Of a stretch of DNA of 64,000 nt, positions 34,814-50,200 are shown one piece after another. The position numbers and the translations under genes are program-made. The notes beneath the pieces are model-generated. The model had not been told where the DNA came from and did not search any database. It worked only from the letters and a program-made list of their open reading frames with translations. The DNA comes from Archivesica marissinica (taxonomy: Eukaryota > Mollusca > Bivalvia > Venerida > Vesicomyidae): the NCBI GenBank assembly GCA_014843695.1, contig CM026397.1, forward strand, positions 43,692,780-43,756,779, in the 5' to 3' direction. Every line of letters begins with the position of its first letter. Position 1 is the first letter of the stretch.

Positions 34814-34902
34814 CCAATAATAGTTACCATATGACCTAAGCTGTTTGTGTGACATTAAACTCCTGAAAACAAACATTGATTATTGTATTTCTGTATTTAT
34901 AG

Positions 34903-35234
34903 ATCTATTCATACGCAATTACGCTTACAATATATGCAACATAACCACACAAGACAACCATCTACTTTGGACAACACCTCCACTGTCCAGAGAAGCCCCA
35001 CAGACAGCACCTCTACTGTCCAGAGAAGCCCCACAGACAGTACCTCTACTGTCCAGGGAAGCCCCACAGACAACACCTCTACTGTCCAGAGAAGCCCCAC
35101 AGACAACACCTCCACTGTCCAGGGAAGCCCCACATACAACACCTCCACTGTCCAGGGAAGCCCCACAGACAACACCTCTACTGTCCAGGGAAGCCCCACA
35201 GACAACACCTCTACTGTCCAGGGAAGCCCCACAG
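34903..35234 (+). CDS. Candidate USP exon 1: Ser/Thr-rich 33-bp repeats
   Basis: An acceptor tatttctgtatttatag ends at 34902, and a strong donor acag|gtaagt lies at 35234/35235. The exon ends in phase 1 and joins the next exon in frame (the split codon gives Gly). It encodes about 110 residues. After a short basic start (TQLRLQYMQHNHTRQPST) come about eight copies of an 11-residue repeat of the NTSTVQGSPTD type. The repeat is Thr/Ser-rich and likely disordered. A Met at 34934 could be an internal start, though its context is poor. USP36/42 proteins have a non-catalytic N-terminus here, but I know of no such repeat in them. It could instead be an intronic minisatellite with a chance donor. Phase agreement and the period of 33 favour coding. 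Confidence 0.5.
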
Positions 35235-38200
35235 GTAAGTCAATGGTTCATTATATTAAATCATGAATACACACATGTTTGTCTCATCTCCTCCTGCCTG
35301 CTTTTCACGTCGATATCACATGAGCACCTCATGCCACCTGATTGGTTAAGTCGATGTCACATGAGCACCTCATTTACATGATGGTTAAGTCGATGTCACA
35401 TGAGCACCTCATGCCACCTGATTGGTTAAGACGATGTCACATGAGCACCTCATGCCACCTGATTGGTTAAGTCGATGTCACATGAGCACCTCATTCCACA
35501 TGATTGGTTAAGTCGATATCACATGAGCACCTCATGCCACCTGATTGGTTAAGTCGATGTCACATGAGCACATCATTCCACATGATTGGTTAAGTCGGTG
35601 TCACAGAGCACCTCATTCCACATGATTTGTTAAATCGATGTCACATGAGCACATCATTCCACATAATTGGTTAAGTCGGTGTCATATGAGCACATCATTC
35701 CACATAATTGGTTAAGTCGTGTCACATGAGCACCTCATTCCACATGATTTGTTAAGTCGATGTCACATGAGCACCTCATGCCACCTGATTGGTTAAGTCG
35801 ATGTCACATGAGCACCTCATTCCACCTGATTGGTTAAGTCGATGTCACATGAGCACCTCATGCCACCTGATTGGTTAAGTCGATGTCACATGAGCACCTC
35901 ATGCCACCTGATTGGTTAAGTCGATGTCACATGAGCACCTCATTTCACATGATTGGTTAAGTCGATGTCACATGAGCACCTCATGCCACCTGATTGGTTA
36001 AGTCGATGTCACATGAGCACCTCATTCCACATGATTGGTTAAGTCGGTGTCACATGAGCACCTCATTCCACATGATTTGTTAAATCGATGTCACATGAGC
36101 ACATCATTCCACATAATTGGTTAAGTCGGTGTCATATGAGCACATCATTCCACATAATTGGTTAAGTCGTGTCACATGAGCACCTCATTCACATGATTTG
36201 TTATGTCACATGAGCACCTCATCACTGATTGTTAGTCGATGTCACATGAGCACCTCATCCACAAATCGATGTCACATGAGCACCTCATTCCACATATTGG
36301 TTAAGTCGATATCACATGAGCACCTCATCCACCTATTGGTTAAGTCGATGTCACATGAGCACCTCATTTCACATGATTTGTTAAGTTGATGTCACATGAG
36401 CACCTCATTTCACATGATTTGTTAAGTCGATGTCACATGAGCACCTCATTCCACATGATTGGTTAAGTTGATGTCACATGAGCATCTCATGCCACCTGAT
36501 TGGTTAAGTTGATGTCACATGAGCACCTCATTCCACATGATTTGTTAAGTCGATGTCACATGATCACCTGTGTTTCTCGATAACAAACAATTAGGCGATA
36601 CACAGGTCATTATATACAAATGTAAGTCGTAACGACACGATGTTTCTAAACATATATGTAATAAATACTTGAGCTGATATAAAAATAGCCATGTCTATAC
36701 AATTTATAGCATTGACATATTATTGGGCATATGTTTATTGCGTGTGTGTTTGTTAACTGGTTATGTTAAATTATATAATTATTATTTTAAGAATTTGTCT
36801 GTTGGTTTGTATTTATCCATGTAGATTTATATATTTAGGGGCGTGTAAGGGCCCTTTTTCAGTGCACGCACTAAGCGAGGCACGATTAGGTTATGGGGGT
36901 ATCCCCCTGAACATTTTGAAATATGGAATGCACCATTGCATATATCGATATATATTTCAATATCACATGATCAATACTTACATTTAGTTGAATGTTGCTA
37001 TTTCATACTGATTGCTTTATTCTAGATAGCCGTAGGTTTGGTTTGGCATATATTTTACATCTCTGAAATGCCTAAATAACGATTAATTACTTTAACAAAT
37101 ATATACAATTATTTACTTACAGGTGAGTGATTCAGGCCTTTCATGTTCATCTTACTAATATTTCAGGTTGTGCTACATACACTGGGGGAGATGTAGAGAG
37201 AGAGGGAGAGGGAGAGTGCCTGCCTCTCCCCAAACATGTTATCTTCACCAACAAACTAGACAGTGATATGAAATATCCAGTTGGCATTGGATTTAGGAAC
37301 ACTGGAAATACATGCTTCCTAAATGCGACACTTCAGTGTCTGATGCACACTCCGCCTCTACAAAACTATTTGATGTCTGCTCACCATTCTTTGACCTGTA
37401 AGTTGTTTATCCCACAAATAGATAATGCTTCCAGCTCTGTATACTGCTCATATATTTATGGTTTATCACACAAATAGATAATGCTTCCAGCTCTGTATAC
37501 TGCTCATATATTTATGGTTTATCACACAAATAGATAATGCTTCCAGCTCTGTATACTCACACAAATAGATAATGCTTCCAGCTCTGTATACTGCTCATAT
37601 ATTTATGGTTTATCACACAAATAGATAATGCTTCCAGCTCTGTATACTGCTCATATATTTATGGTTTATCACACAAATAGATAATGCTTCCAGCTCTGTA
37701 TACTGCTCATAAATTTATGGTTTATCACACAAATAGATAATGCTTCCAGCTCTGTATACTGCTCATATATTTATGGTTTATCAAACAAATAGATAATGCT
37801 TCCAGCTCTGTATACTGCTCATATCTTTATGGTTTATCACACAAATAGATAATGCTCACAGTTCTGTATACTGCTCATATCTTTATGGTTTATCACACAC
37901 ATAGATAATGTTTCCAGCTCTGTATACTGCTCATATCTTTATGGTTTATCACACAAATAGATAATGTTTCCAGCTCTGTATACTGCTCATATATTTATGG
38001 TTTATCACACAAATAGATAATGCTTCCAGCTCTTGTATACTGCTCTTATATATTTATGGTTTATCACACAAATAGATAATGCTCACAGCTCTGTATACTG
38101 CTCATATATTTATGGTTTATCACACAAATAGATAATGCTCCCAGCTCTGTATACTGCTCATATATTTATGGTTTATCCCACAAATAGATAATGCTCACAG

Positions 38201-41200
38201 CTCTGTATACTGCTCGTATATTTATGGTTTATCACACAAATAGATAATGCTCACAGCTCTGTATACTGCTCATATATTTATGGTTTATCACACAAATAGA
38301 TAATGCTCCCAGCTCAGTATACTGCTCATATATTTATGGTTTATCACACAAATAGATAATGCTTCCAGCTCTGTATACTGCTCATAATTTATGGTTTATC
38401 ACACAAATAGATATGCTTCCAGCTCTGTATACTGCTCATATATTTATGGTTTATCACACAAATAGATAATGCTTCCAGCTGTATACTGCTCATATATTTA
38501 TGGTTTATCACACAAATAGATAATGCTTCCAGCTCTGTATACTGCTCATATATTTATGGTTTATCACACAAATAGATAATGCTTCCAGCTCTGTAAACTG
38601 CTCATATATTTATGGTTTATCACACAAATAGATAATGCTTCCAGCTCAGTATACTGCTCATATATTTATGGTTTATCACACAAATAGATAATGCTTCAGC
38701 TCTGTATACTGCTCATATATTTATGGTTATCACACAAATAGATAATGCTTCCAGCTCTGTATACTGCTCATATATTTATGGTTTATCACACAAATAGATA
38801 ATGCTTCCAGCTCTGTATACTGCTCATATATTATGGTTTATCACACAAATAGATAATGCTTCCAGCTCTGTATACTGCTCATATATTTATGGTTTATCAC
38901 AAAAATAGATAATGCTTCCAGCTCTGTATACTGCTCATATATTTATGGTTTACCACACAAATAGATAATGCTTCCAGCTCTGTATACTGCTCATATATTT
39001 ATGGTTTATCACACATATAGATAATGCTTCCAGCTCTGTATACTGCTCGTATATTTATGGTTTATCACACAAATAGATAATGCTTCCAGCTCTGTATACT
39101 GCTCATATATTTATGGTTTATCCCACAAATAGATACTGCTTCCAGCTCTGTATACTGCTCATATATTTATGGTTTATCACACAAATAGATAATGCTCACA
39201 GCTCTGTATACTGCTCATATATTTATGGTTTATCACACAAATAGATAATACTTCCAGCTCTGTATACTGCTCATATCTTTATGGTTTATGACACAAATAG
39301 ATAATGCTCACAGCTCTGTATACAGCTCATATATGTATGGTTTATCACACAAATAGATAATGCTCCCAGCTCTGTATACTGCTCATATATTTATGGTTTA
39401 TCCCACAAATAGATAATGCTCCCAGCTCTGTATACTGCTCATATATTTATGGTTTATCACACAAATAGATAATGCTCCCAGCTCTGTATACTGCTCAAAT
39501 ATTTATGGTTTATCCCACAAATAGATAATGCTCATAGCTCTGTATACTGCTCGTATATTTATGGTTTATCACACAAATAGATAATGCTTCCAGCTCTTTA
39601 TACTGCTCATATATTTATGGTTTATCACACAAATAGATAATGCTCCCAGCTCTGTATACTGCTCATATAATTATGGTTTATCACACAAATAGATAATGCT
39701 TCCAGCTCTGTATACTGCTCATATATTTATGGTTTATCACACAAATAGATGTGCTTCCAGCTCTGTATACTGCTCATATATTTATGGTTTATCACACAAA
39801 TAGATAATGCTTCCAGCTCTGTATACTGCTCATATATTTATGGTTTATCACACAAATAGATAATGCTTCCAGCTCTGTATACTGCTCATATATTTATGGT
39901 TTATCACACAAATAGATATGCTTCCAGCTCTGTATATTGCTCATATATTTATGGTTTATCACACAAATAGATAATGCTTCCAGCTCTGTATACTGCTCAT
40001 ATATTTATGGTTTATCACAAAAATAGATAATGCTTCCAGCTCTGTATACTGCTCATATATTTATGGTTTACCACACAAATAGATAATGCTTCCAGCTCTG
40101 TATACTGCTCATATATTTATGGTTTATCACACAAATAGATAATGCTTCCAGCTCTGTATACTGCTCATATATTTATGGTTTATCACACAACTAGATAATG
40201 CTTCCAGCCCTGTATACTGCTCATATATTTATGGTTTATCCCACAAATAGATACTGTTTCCAGCTCTGTATACTGCTCATATATTTATGGTTTATCACAC
40301 AAATAGATAATGCTCACAGCTCTGTATACTGCTCATATATTTATGGTTTATCACACAAATAGATAATACTTCCAGCTCTGTATACTGCTCATATCTTTAT
40401 GGTTTATGACACAAATAGATAATGCTCACAGCTCTGTATACTGCTCATATATGTATGGTTTATCACACAAATAGATAATGCTCACAGCTCTGTATACTGC
40501 TCATATATTTATGGTTTATCACACAAATAGATAATGCTCCCAGCTCTGTATACTGCTCATATATTTATGGTTTATCCCACAAATAGATAATGCTCATAGC
40601 TCTGTATACTGCTCGTATATTTATGGTTTATCACACAAATAGATAATGCTTCCAGCTCTTTATACTGCTCATATATTTATGGTTTATCACACAAATAGAT
40701 AATGTTCCCAGCTCTGTATACTGCTCATATAATTATGGTTTATCACACAAATAGATAATGTTTCCAGCTCTGTATACTGCTCATATATTTATGGTTTATC
40801 ACACAAATAGATATGCTTCCAGCTCTGTATACTGCTCATATATTTATGGTTTATCACACAAATAGATAATGCTTCCAGCTCTGTATACTACTCATATCTT
40901 TATGGTTTATACCACAAATAGATAATGCTTCCAGCTCTGTATACTGCTCATATATTTATGGTTTATCACACAAATAGATATGCTTCCAGCTCTGTATACT
41001 GCTCATATATTTATGGTTTATCACACAAATAGATAATGCTTCCAGCTCTGTATACTGCTCATATATTTATGGTTTATCACACAAATAGATAATGCTTCCA
41101 GCTCTGTATACTGCTCATATATTTATGGTTTATCACACAAATAGATAATGCTTCCAGCTCTGTATACTGCTCATATATTTATGGTTTATCACACAAATAG

Positions 41201-44200
41201 ATAATGCTTCCAGCTCTGTATACCGCTCATATATTTATGGTTTATCACACAAATAGATAATGCTTCCAGCTCTGTATACTGCTCATACATTTATGGTTTA
41301 TCACACAAATAGATAATGCTCACAGCTCTGTATACTGCTCATATATTTATGGTTTATCACACAAATAGATAATGCTTCCAGCTCTGTATACTGCTCATAT
41401 ATGTATGGTTTATCACACAAATAGATATGCTTCCAGCTCTGTATACTGCTCATATATTTATGGTTTATCACACAAATAGATAATGCTTCCAGCTCTGTAT
41501 ACTGCTCATATATTTATGGTTTACCACACAAATAGATAATGCTTCCAGCTCTGTATACTGCTCATATATTTATGGTTTATCACACAAATAGATAATGCTT
41601 CTAGCTCTGTATACAACTCATATATTTATGGTTTATCCCACAAATAGATAATGCTTCCAGCTCTGTATACTGCTCATATCTTTATGGTTTATGATACAAA
41701 TAGATAATGCTCACAGCTCTGTATACTGCTCATATATGTATGGTTTATCACACAAATAGATAATGCTCCCAGCTCTGTATACTGCTCATATATTTATGGT
41801 TTATCCCACAAATAGATAATGCTCACAGCTCTGTATACTGCTCGTATATTTATGGTTTATCACACAAATTGATAATGCTTCCAGCTCTTTATACTGCTCA
41901 TATATTTATGGTTTATCACAAAAATAGATAATGCTTCCAGCTCTGTATACTGCTCATATATTTATGGTTTACCACACAAATAGATAATGCTTCCAGCTCT
42001 GTATACTGCTCATATATTTATGGTTTATCACACAAATAGATAATGCTTCCAGCTCTGTATACTGCTCATATATTTATGGTTTATCACACACATAGATAAT
42101 GCTTCCAGCTCTGTATACTGCTCATATATATATGGTTTATCCCACAAATAGATACTGCTTCCAGCTCTGTATACTGCTCATATATTATGGTTTATCATAC
42201 AAATAGATAATGCTCACAGCTCTGTATACTGCTCGTATATTTATGGTTTATCACACAAATAGATAATGCTTCCAGCTCTGTATACTGCTCATTATTTATG
42301 GTTTATCCCACAAATATATAATGCTCACAGCTCTGTATACTGCTCATATATTTATGGTTATCACACAAATAGATAATGCTCCAGCTCTGTATACTGCTCA
42401 TATATTTATGGTTTATCCCACAAATAGATAATGCTCATAGCTCTGTATACTTCTCGTATATTTATGGTTTATCACACAAATAGATAATGCTTCCAGCTCT
42501 TTATACTGCTCATATATGTATGGTTTATCACACAAATAGATAATGCTCCCAGCTCTGTATACTGCTCATATATTTATGGTGTATCACACAAAAAGATAAT
42601 GCTTCCAGCTCTGTATACTGCTCATATATTTATGGTTTATCATACAAATAGATATGCTTCCAGCTCTGTATACTGCTCATATATTTATGGTTTATCACAC
42701 AAATAGATAATGCTTCCAGCTCTGTATACTGCTCATATATTTATGGTTTATCACACAAATAGATAATGCTTCCAGCTCTGTATACTGCTCATATATTTAT
42801 GGTTATCACACAAATAGATAATGCTTCCAGCTCTGTATACTGCTCATATATTTATGGTGTATCACACAAATAGATATGCTTCCAGCTCTGTATACTGCTC
42901 TATATTATGGTTATCACACAAATAGATAATGCTTCCAGCTCTGTATACTGCTCATATATTTATGGTTTATCACACAAATAGATAATGCTTCCAGCTCTGT
43001 ATACTGCTCATATATTTATGGTTTATCACACAAATAGATAATTACCAGTCTGTATCTGCTCATACATTTATGATCACACAAATAGATCACATAGATAAGC
43101 TCACAGCTCTGAATACTGCTCATATATTTATGGTTATCACACAAATAGATAATGCTTCCAGCTCTGTATACTGCTCATATATTTATGGTTTATCACACAA
43201 ATAGATAATGCTTCCAGCTCTGTATACTGCTCATATATTTATGGTTTATCCCACAAATAGATAATGCTCACAGCTCTGTATACTGCTCATATATTTATGG
43301 TTTATCACACAAATAGATAATGCTCCCAACTCTGTATACTGCTCATATATTTTTGGTTTATCCCACAAATAGATAATGCTCTAGCTCTGTATATTCTCGT
43401 ATATTTATGGTTTATCACACAAATAGATAATGCTTCCAGCTCTTTATACTGCTCATATATGTATGGTTTATCACACAAATAGATAATGCTCCCAGCTCTG
43501 TATACTGCTCATATATTTATGGTGTATCACACAAAAAGATAATGCTTCCAGCTCTGTATACTGCTCATATATTTATGGTTTATCACACAAATAGATATGC
43601 TTCCAGCTCTGTATACTGCTCATATATTTATGGTTTATCACACAAATAGATAATGCTTCCAGCTCTGTATACCGCTCATATATTTATGATTTATCACACA
43701 AATAGATAATGCTTCCAGCTCTGTATACTGCTCATATATTTATGGTTTATCACACAAATAGATAATGCTTCCAGCTCTGTATACTGCTCATATATTTATG
43801 GTTTATCACACAAATAGATATGCTTCCAGCTCTGTATACTGCTCATATTTATGGTTTATCACACAAATAAATAATGCTTCAGCTCTGTATAGTGCTCTAT
43901 ATTTATGGTTTATCACACAAATAGATAATGCTTCAGCTGTATACTGCTCATATATTTATGGTTTATCACACAAATAGATAATGCTTCCAGCTCTGTATAG
44001 CGCTCATATATTTATGGTTTATCACACAAATAGATAATGCTTCCAGATCTGTATACTGCTCATATATTTATGGTTTATCACACAAATAGATAATGCTTCC
44101 AGCTCTGTATACTGCTCATATATTTATGGTTATCACACACATAGATAATGCTCACAGCTCTGTATACTGCTCATATATTTATGGTTTATCACACAAATAG

Positions 44201-47200
44201 ATAATGCTTCCAGTTCTGTATACTGCTCATATATTTATGGTGTATCACACAAATAGATATGCTTCCAGCTCTGTATACTGCTCATATATTTATGGTTTAT
44301 CACACAAATAGATAATGCTTCCAGCTCTGTATACTGCTCATATATTTATGGTTTATCACACAAATAGATAATGCTTCCAGCTCTGTATACTGCTATATTA
44401 TGGTTTATCAAACAAATAGATAATGCTTCCAGCTCTGTATACTGCTCATACATTTATGGTTTATCACACAAATAGATAATGCTCACAGCTCTGAATACTG
44501 CTCATATATTTATGGTTTATCACACAAATAGATAATGCTTCCAGCTCTGTATAACGCTCATATATTTATGGTTTATCACACAAATAGATAATGCTTCCAG
44601 ATCTGTATACTGCTCATATATTTATGGTTTATCACACAAATAGATAATGCTTCCAGCTCTGTATACTGCTCATATATTTATGGTTTATCACACACATAGA
44701 TAATGCTCACAGCTCTGTATACTGCTCATATATTTATGGTTTATCACACAAATAGATAATGCTTCCAGTTCTGTATACTGCTCATATATTTATGGTGTAT
44801 CACACAAATAGATATGCTTCCAGCTCTGTATACTGCTCATATATTTATGGTTTATCACACAAATAGATAATGCTTCCAGCTCTGTATACTGCTCATATAT
44901 TATGGTTATCACACAAATAGATAATGCTCCAGCTCTGTATACTGCTCATATATTTATGTTTATCACACAAATAGATAATGCTTCCAGCTCTGTATACTGC
45001 TCATACATTATGGTTTATCACACAAATAGATAATGCTCACAGCTCTGAATACTGCTCATATATTTATGGTTTATCACAAAATAGATAATGCTTCCAGCTG
45101 TATACTGCTCATATATTTATGTTTATCACACAAATAGATAATGCTTCCAGCTCTGTATACTGCTCATATATTTATGGTTTATCCCACAAATATATAATGC
45201 TCACAGCTCTGTATACTGCTCATATATTTATGGTTTATCACACAAATAGATAATGCTCCCAGCTCTGTATACTGCTCATATATTTATGGTTTGCTCATAT
45301 ATTTATGGTTTATCACACAAATAGATAATGCTTCCAGCTCTGTATACTGCTCATATATTTATGGTTTATCACACAAATAGATAATGCTTCCAGCTCTGTA
45401 TACTGCTCATATATTTATGGTTTATCACACAAATAGATAATGCTTCCAGCTCTGTATACTGCTCATATATTTATGGTTTATCACACAAATAGATAATGCT
45501 TCCAGCTCTGTATACTGCTCATATATTTATGGTTTATCACACAAATAGATAATGCTCACAGCTCTGTATACTGCTCATATATTTATGGTTTATCACACAA
45601 ATAGATAATGCTTCCAGCTCTGTATACTGCTCATATATTTATGGTTTATCACACAAATAGATAATGCTTCCAGCTCTGTATACTGCTCATATATTTATGG
45701 TTTATCACACAAATAGATAATGCTTCCAGCTCTGTATACTGCTCATATATTTATGGTTTATCACACAAATAGATAATGCTCACAGCTCTGTATACTGCTC
45801 ATATATTTATGGTTTATCACACAAATAGATAATGCTCCCAGCTCTGTATACTGCTCATATATTTATGGTTTATCCCACAAATAGATAATGCTCACAGCTC
45901 TGTATACTGCTCATATATTTATGGTTTATCACACAAATAGATAATGCTTCCAGCTCTGTATACTGCTCATATATTTATGGTTTATCACACAAATAGATAA
46001 TGCTCCCAGCTCTGTATACTGCTCATATATTTATGGTTTATCACACAAATAGATAATGCTTCCAGCTCTGTATACTGCTCATATATTTATGGTTTATCAC
46101 ACAAATAGATAATGCTTCCAGCTCTGTATACTGCTCATATATTTATGGTTTATCACACAAATAGATAATGCTTCCAGCTCTGTATACTGCTCATATATTT
46201 ATGGTTTATCACACAAATAGATAATGCTTCCAGCTCTGTATACTNNNNNNNNNNNNNNNNNNNNNNNNNNNNNNNNNNNNNNNNNNNNNNNNNNNNNNNN
46301 NNNNNNNNNNNNNNNNNNNNNNNNNNNNNNNNNNNNNNNNNNNNNNNNNNNNNNNNNNNNNNNNNNNNNNNNNNNNNNNNNNNNNNNNNNNNNNNNNNNN
46401 NNNNNNNNNNNNNNNNNNNNNNNNNNNNNNNNNNNNNNNNNNNNNNNNNNNNNNNNNNNNNNNNNNNNNNNNNNNNNNNNNNNNNNNNNNNNNNNNNNNN
46501 NNNNNNNNNNNNNNNNNNNNNNNNNNNNNNNNNNNNNNNNNNNNNNNNNNNNNNNNNNNNNNNNNNNNNNNNNNNNNNNNNNNNNNNNNNNNNNNNNNNN
46601 NNNNNNNNNNNNNNNNNNNNNNNNNNNNNNNNNNNNNNNNNNNNNNNNNNNNNNNNNNNNNNNNNNNNNNNNNNNNNNNNNNNNNNNNNNNNNNNNNNNN
46701 NNNNNNNNNNNNNNNNNNNNNNNNNNNNNNNNNNNNNNNNNNNNNNNNNNNNNNNNNNNNNNNNNNNNNNNNNNNNNNNNNNNNNNNNNNNNNNNNNNNN
46801 NNNNNNNNNNNNNNNNNNNNNNNNNNNNNNNNNNNNNNNNNNNNNNNNNNNNNNNNNNNNNNNNNNNNNNNNNNNNNNNNNNNNNNNNNNNNNNNNNNNN
46901 NNNNNNNNNNNNNNNNNNNNNNNNNNNNNNNNNNNNNNNNNNNNNNNNNNNNNNNNNNNNNNNNNNNNNNNNNNNNNNNNNNNNNNNNNNNNNNNNNNNN
47001 NNNNNNNNNNNNNNNNNNNNNNNNNNNNNNNNNNNNNNNNNNNNNNNNNNNNNNNNNNNNNNNNNNNNNNNNNNNNNNNNNNNNNNNNNNNNNNNNNNNN
47101 NNNNNNNNNNNNNNNNNNNNNNNNNNNNNNNNNNNNNNNNNNNNNNNNNNNNNNNNNNNNNNNNNNNNNNNNNNNNNNNNNNNNNNNNNNNNNNNNNNNN

Positions 47201-50200
47201 NNNNNNNNNNNNNNNNNNNNNNNNNNNNNNNNNNNNNNNNNNNNTTTATACTGCTCATATATTTATGGTTTATCACAGAAATATATAATAACAGCTCTGT
47301 ATACTGCTCATATATTTATGGTTTATCACACAAATAGATAATGCTTCCAGCTCTGTATACTGCTCATATATTTATGGTTTATCACACAAATAGATAATGC
47401 TTCCAGCTCTGTATACTGCTCATATATTTATGGTTTATCACACAAATAGATAATGCTTCCAGCTCTGTATACTGCTCATATATTTATGGTTTATCACACA
47501 AATAGATAATGCTTCCAGCTCTGTATACTGCTCATATATTTATGGTTTATCACACAAATAGATAATGCTTCCAGCTCTGTATACTGCTCATATATTTATG
47601 GTTTATCACACAAATAGATAATGCTCACAGCTCTGTTGTATACTGCTCATATATTTATGGTTTTATTTCCCACATGAACACAGTGCGTGTTTTACGCTTA
47701 TTTATCGCTGCTACCGGTTGCCCATTTTGTGTGTTTTACGTTTATTTATCGTCGCTACTGGTTGCCCATATGAGCGACGCCTCCTGAAGAGATTAGTAAT
47801 TTTAGATTTTGGAGGGTAGTGCATGATACAGACAGAGACCCATTCCAGAGTCTCCTCTGGTTCTTTTACGTGCACGGTGTAAAGCACCGACACGAGACCT
47901 CGGTTTAACGTCCCATCTGAGACTGTTAATTTTATTAGGGTCAGACGGGGGATCGAACCTGCGATCCCTGGATTACCAGTCCAGCGTGTTACCACTGGAC
48001 TACAGATCCGTCTGTCCGGTTGCCCATATGAGCGACTGTTACTTTTATTAGGGTCAGACGAGGGTCAGATCCGTCTGTCACAGCTAGACTGGTTCTATTC
48101 ACAGTTTTATGTGGAATTATTATATAATATCATTGACAGAAGGAGTTTTGTTTTAAATGTTATATGTATGTGAATTTATTAATTGAAAGTAATCAGTGTC
48201 ACTCGCACTGTTTGAGCAGCCGCTTATCCAATCGTATTGCTCAATCAGCCATAATCCTTTGTTTAGCCACTTACATCATTATCACATACTACATTTGCTA
48301 AAATATATACAAATACAGTTAAACCTGTGCTAATGGCCACATCCGAATAAATGCCACATCCGAATAAATGCCGCATATGAAAAACCTGTCTCTAAAGACC
48401 ACCATTTTACTCTCCCGTCAAGTGATTTTCAATGCATGTTAACCCTCTATTTAGAGGCCACCTGCCACTTTTTGACTTTCCCCGAGGGTGGCCTTTATTG
48501 ACAGATTTGACTGTACATATTTATATGCACTTCATGGGTCATTGGGCGGCAGATAACATGGATTTATTATTAAATTGGGAGAATGAGGCTCCCGAGAGGG
48601 AAGATCAGGCTTGGGGGTTAGATTTGGGAGACTCCCGACTGAATCGGTGGGGGGAGGGTAAAACTTGTTGCCATGTATGTAAACTTTTATTGTGCTCAAT
48701 AATAATGTAAAAATGCAACAACAGATAATGTTTATTTACAGGTTCATTAAAGCGTAAGAAATGCATATTGTGTAATGCACAAAATTTAACCAAACAGTCA
48801 ATCAATGGATGCAAATCTCTCAAACCAACGTGGTTTATTAAGAACTTGCAGTGTAAGTATAGTGTTTGTTTATTTATTAACAGCCTACAGTGTGCGGTGT
48901 CAGTGTTTGTGTATTAACAACCTGCATGTACAGTGTAAGTGTGTAGTGTCAGTGTTTGTGTGTATTAACACTGCATGTACAGTGTAAGTGTGTAGTGTCA
49001 GTGTGTGTGTATTAACACTGCATGTACAGTGTAAGTGTGTAGTGTCAGTGTTTGTGTATTAACAACCTGCATGTACAGTGTAAGTGTGTAGTGTCAGTGT
49101 TTGTGTATTAACAACCTACATGTACAGTGTAAGTGTGTAGTGTCAGTGTTTGTGTATTAACAACCTGCATGTACAGTGTAAGTGTGTAGTGTCATTGTGT
49201 GTGTATTAACAACCTGCATGTACAGTGTAAGTGTGTAGTGTCAGTGTGTGTGTATTAACACTGCATGTACAGTGTAAGTGTGTAGTGTCAGTGTGTGTGT
49301 ATTAACAACCTGCATGTACAGTGTAAGTGTGTAGTGTCAGTGTTTGTGTATTAACAACCTGCATGTACAGTGTAAGTGTGTAGTGTCAGTGTTTGTGTGT
49401 ATTAACACTGCATGTACAGTGTAAGTGTGTAGTGTCAGTGTTTGTGTATTAACAACCTGCATGTACAGTGTAAGTGTGTAGTGTCAGTGTTGTGTGTATT
49501 AACAACCTGCATGTACAGTTTAAGTGTGTAGTGTCAGTGTTTGTGTATTAACAACCTGCATGTACAGTGTGTAGTGTCAGTGTTTGTGTATTAACAACCT
49601 GCATGTACAGTGTAAGTGTGTAGTGTCAGTGTTTGTGTATTAACAACCTGCATGTACAGTGTAAGTGTGTAGTGTCAGTGTTTGTGTGTAGTGTCAGTGT
49701 TTGTGTATTAACAACATGCATGTACAGTGTAAGTGTGTAGTGTCAGTGTTTGTGTGTAGTGTCAGTGTTTGTGTATTAACAACATGCATGTACAGTGTAA
49801 GTGTGTAGTGTCAGTGTTTGTGTATTAACAACCTGCATGTACAGTGTAAGTGTGTAGTGTCAGTGTTTGTGTATTAACAACCTGCATGTACAGTGTGTAG
49901 TGTCAGTGTTTGTGTGTATTAACACTGCATGTACAGTGTAAGTGTGTAGTGTCAGTGTTTGTGTATTAACAACCTGCATGTACAGTGTAAGTGTGTAGTG
50001 TCAGTGTTTGTGTATTAACAACCTGCATGTACAGTGTAAGTGTGTAGTGTCAGTGTTTGTGTATTAACAACCTGCATGTACAGTGTAAGTGTGTAGTGTT
50101 TGTGTATTAACAACCTGCATGTACAGTGTAAGTGTGTAGTGTAAGTGTTTGTGTATTAACAACCTGCATGTACAGTGTAAGTGTGTAGTGTCAGTGTTTG

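Noticed and set aside
46209..47288. Open frames of about 355 codons on both strands
   Set aside because: They cross the second 1000-N gap within a satellite.
48432..48710. 92-codon open frame before USP exon 3
   Set aside because: It starts inside a MITE, has no domain, and does not match the phase needed for the USP gene.
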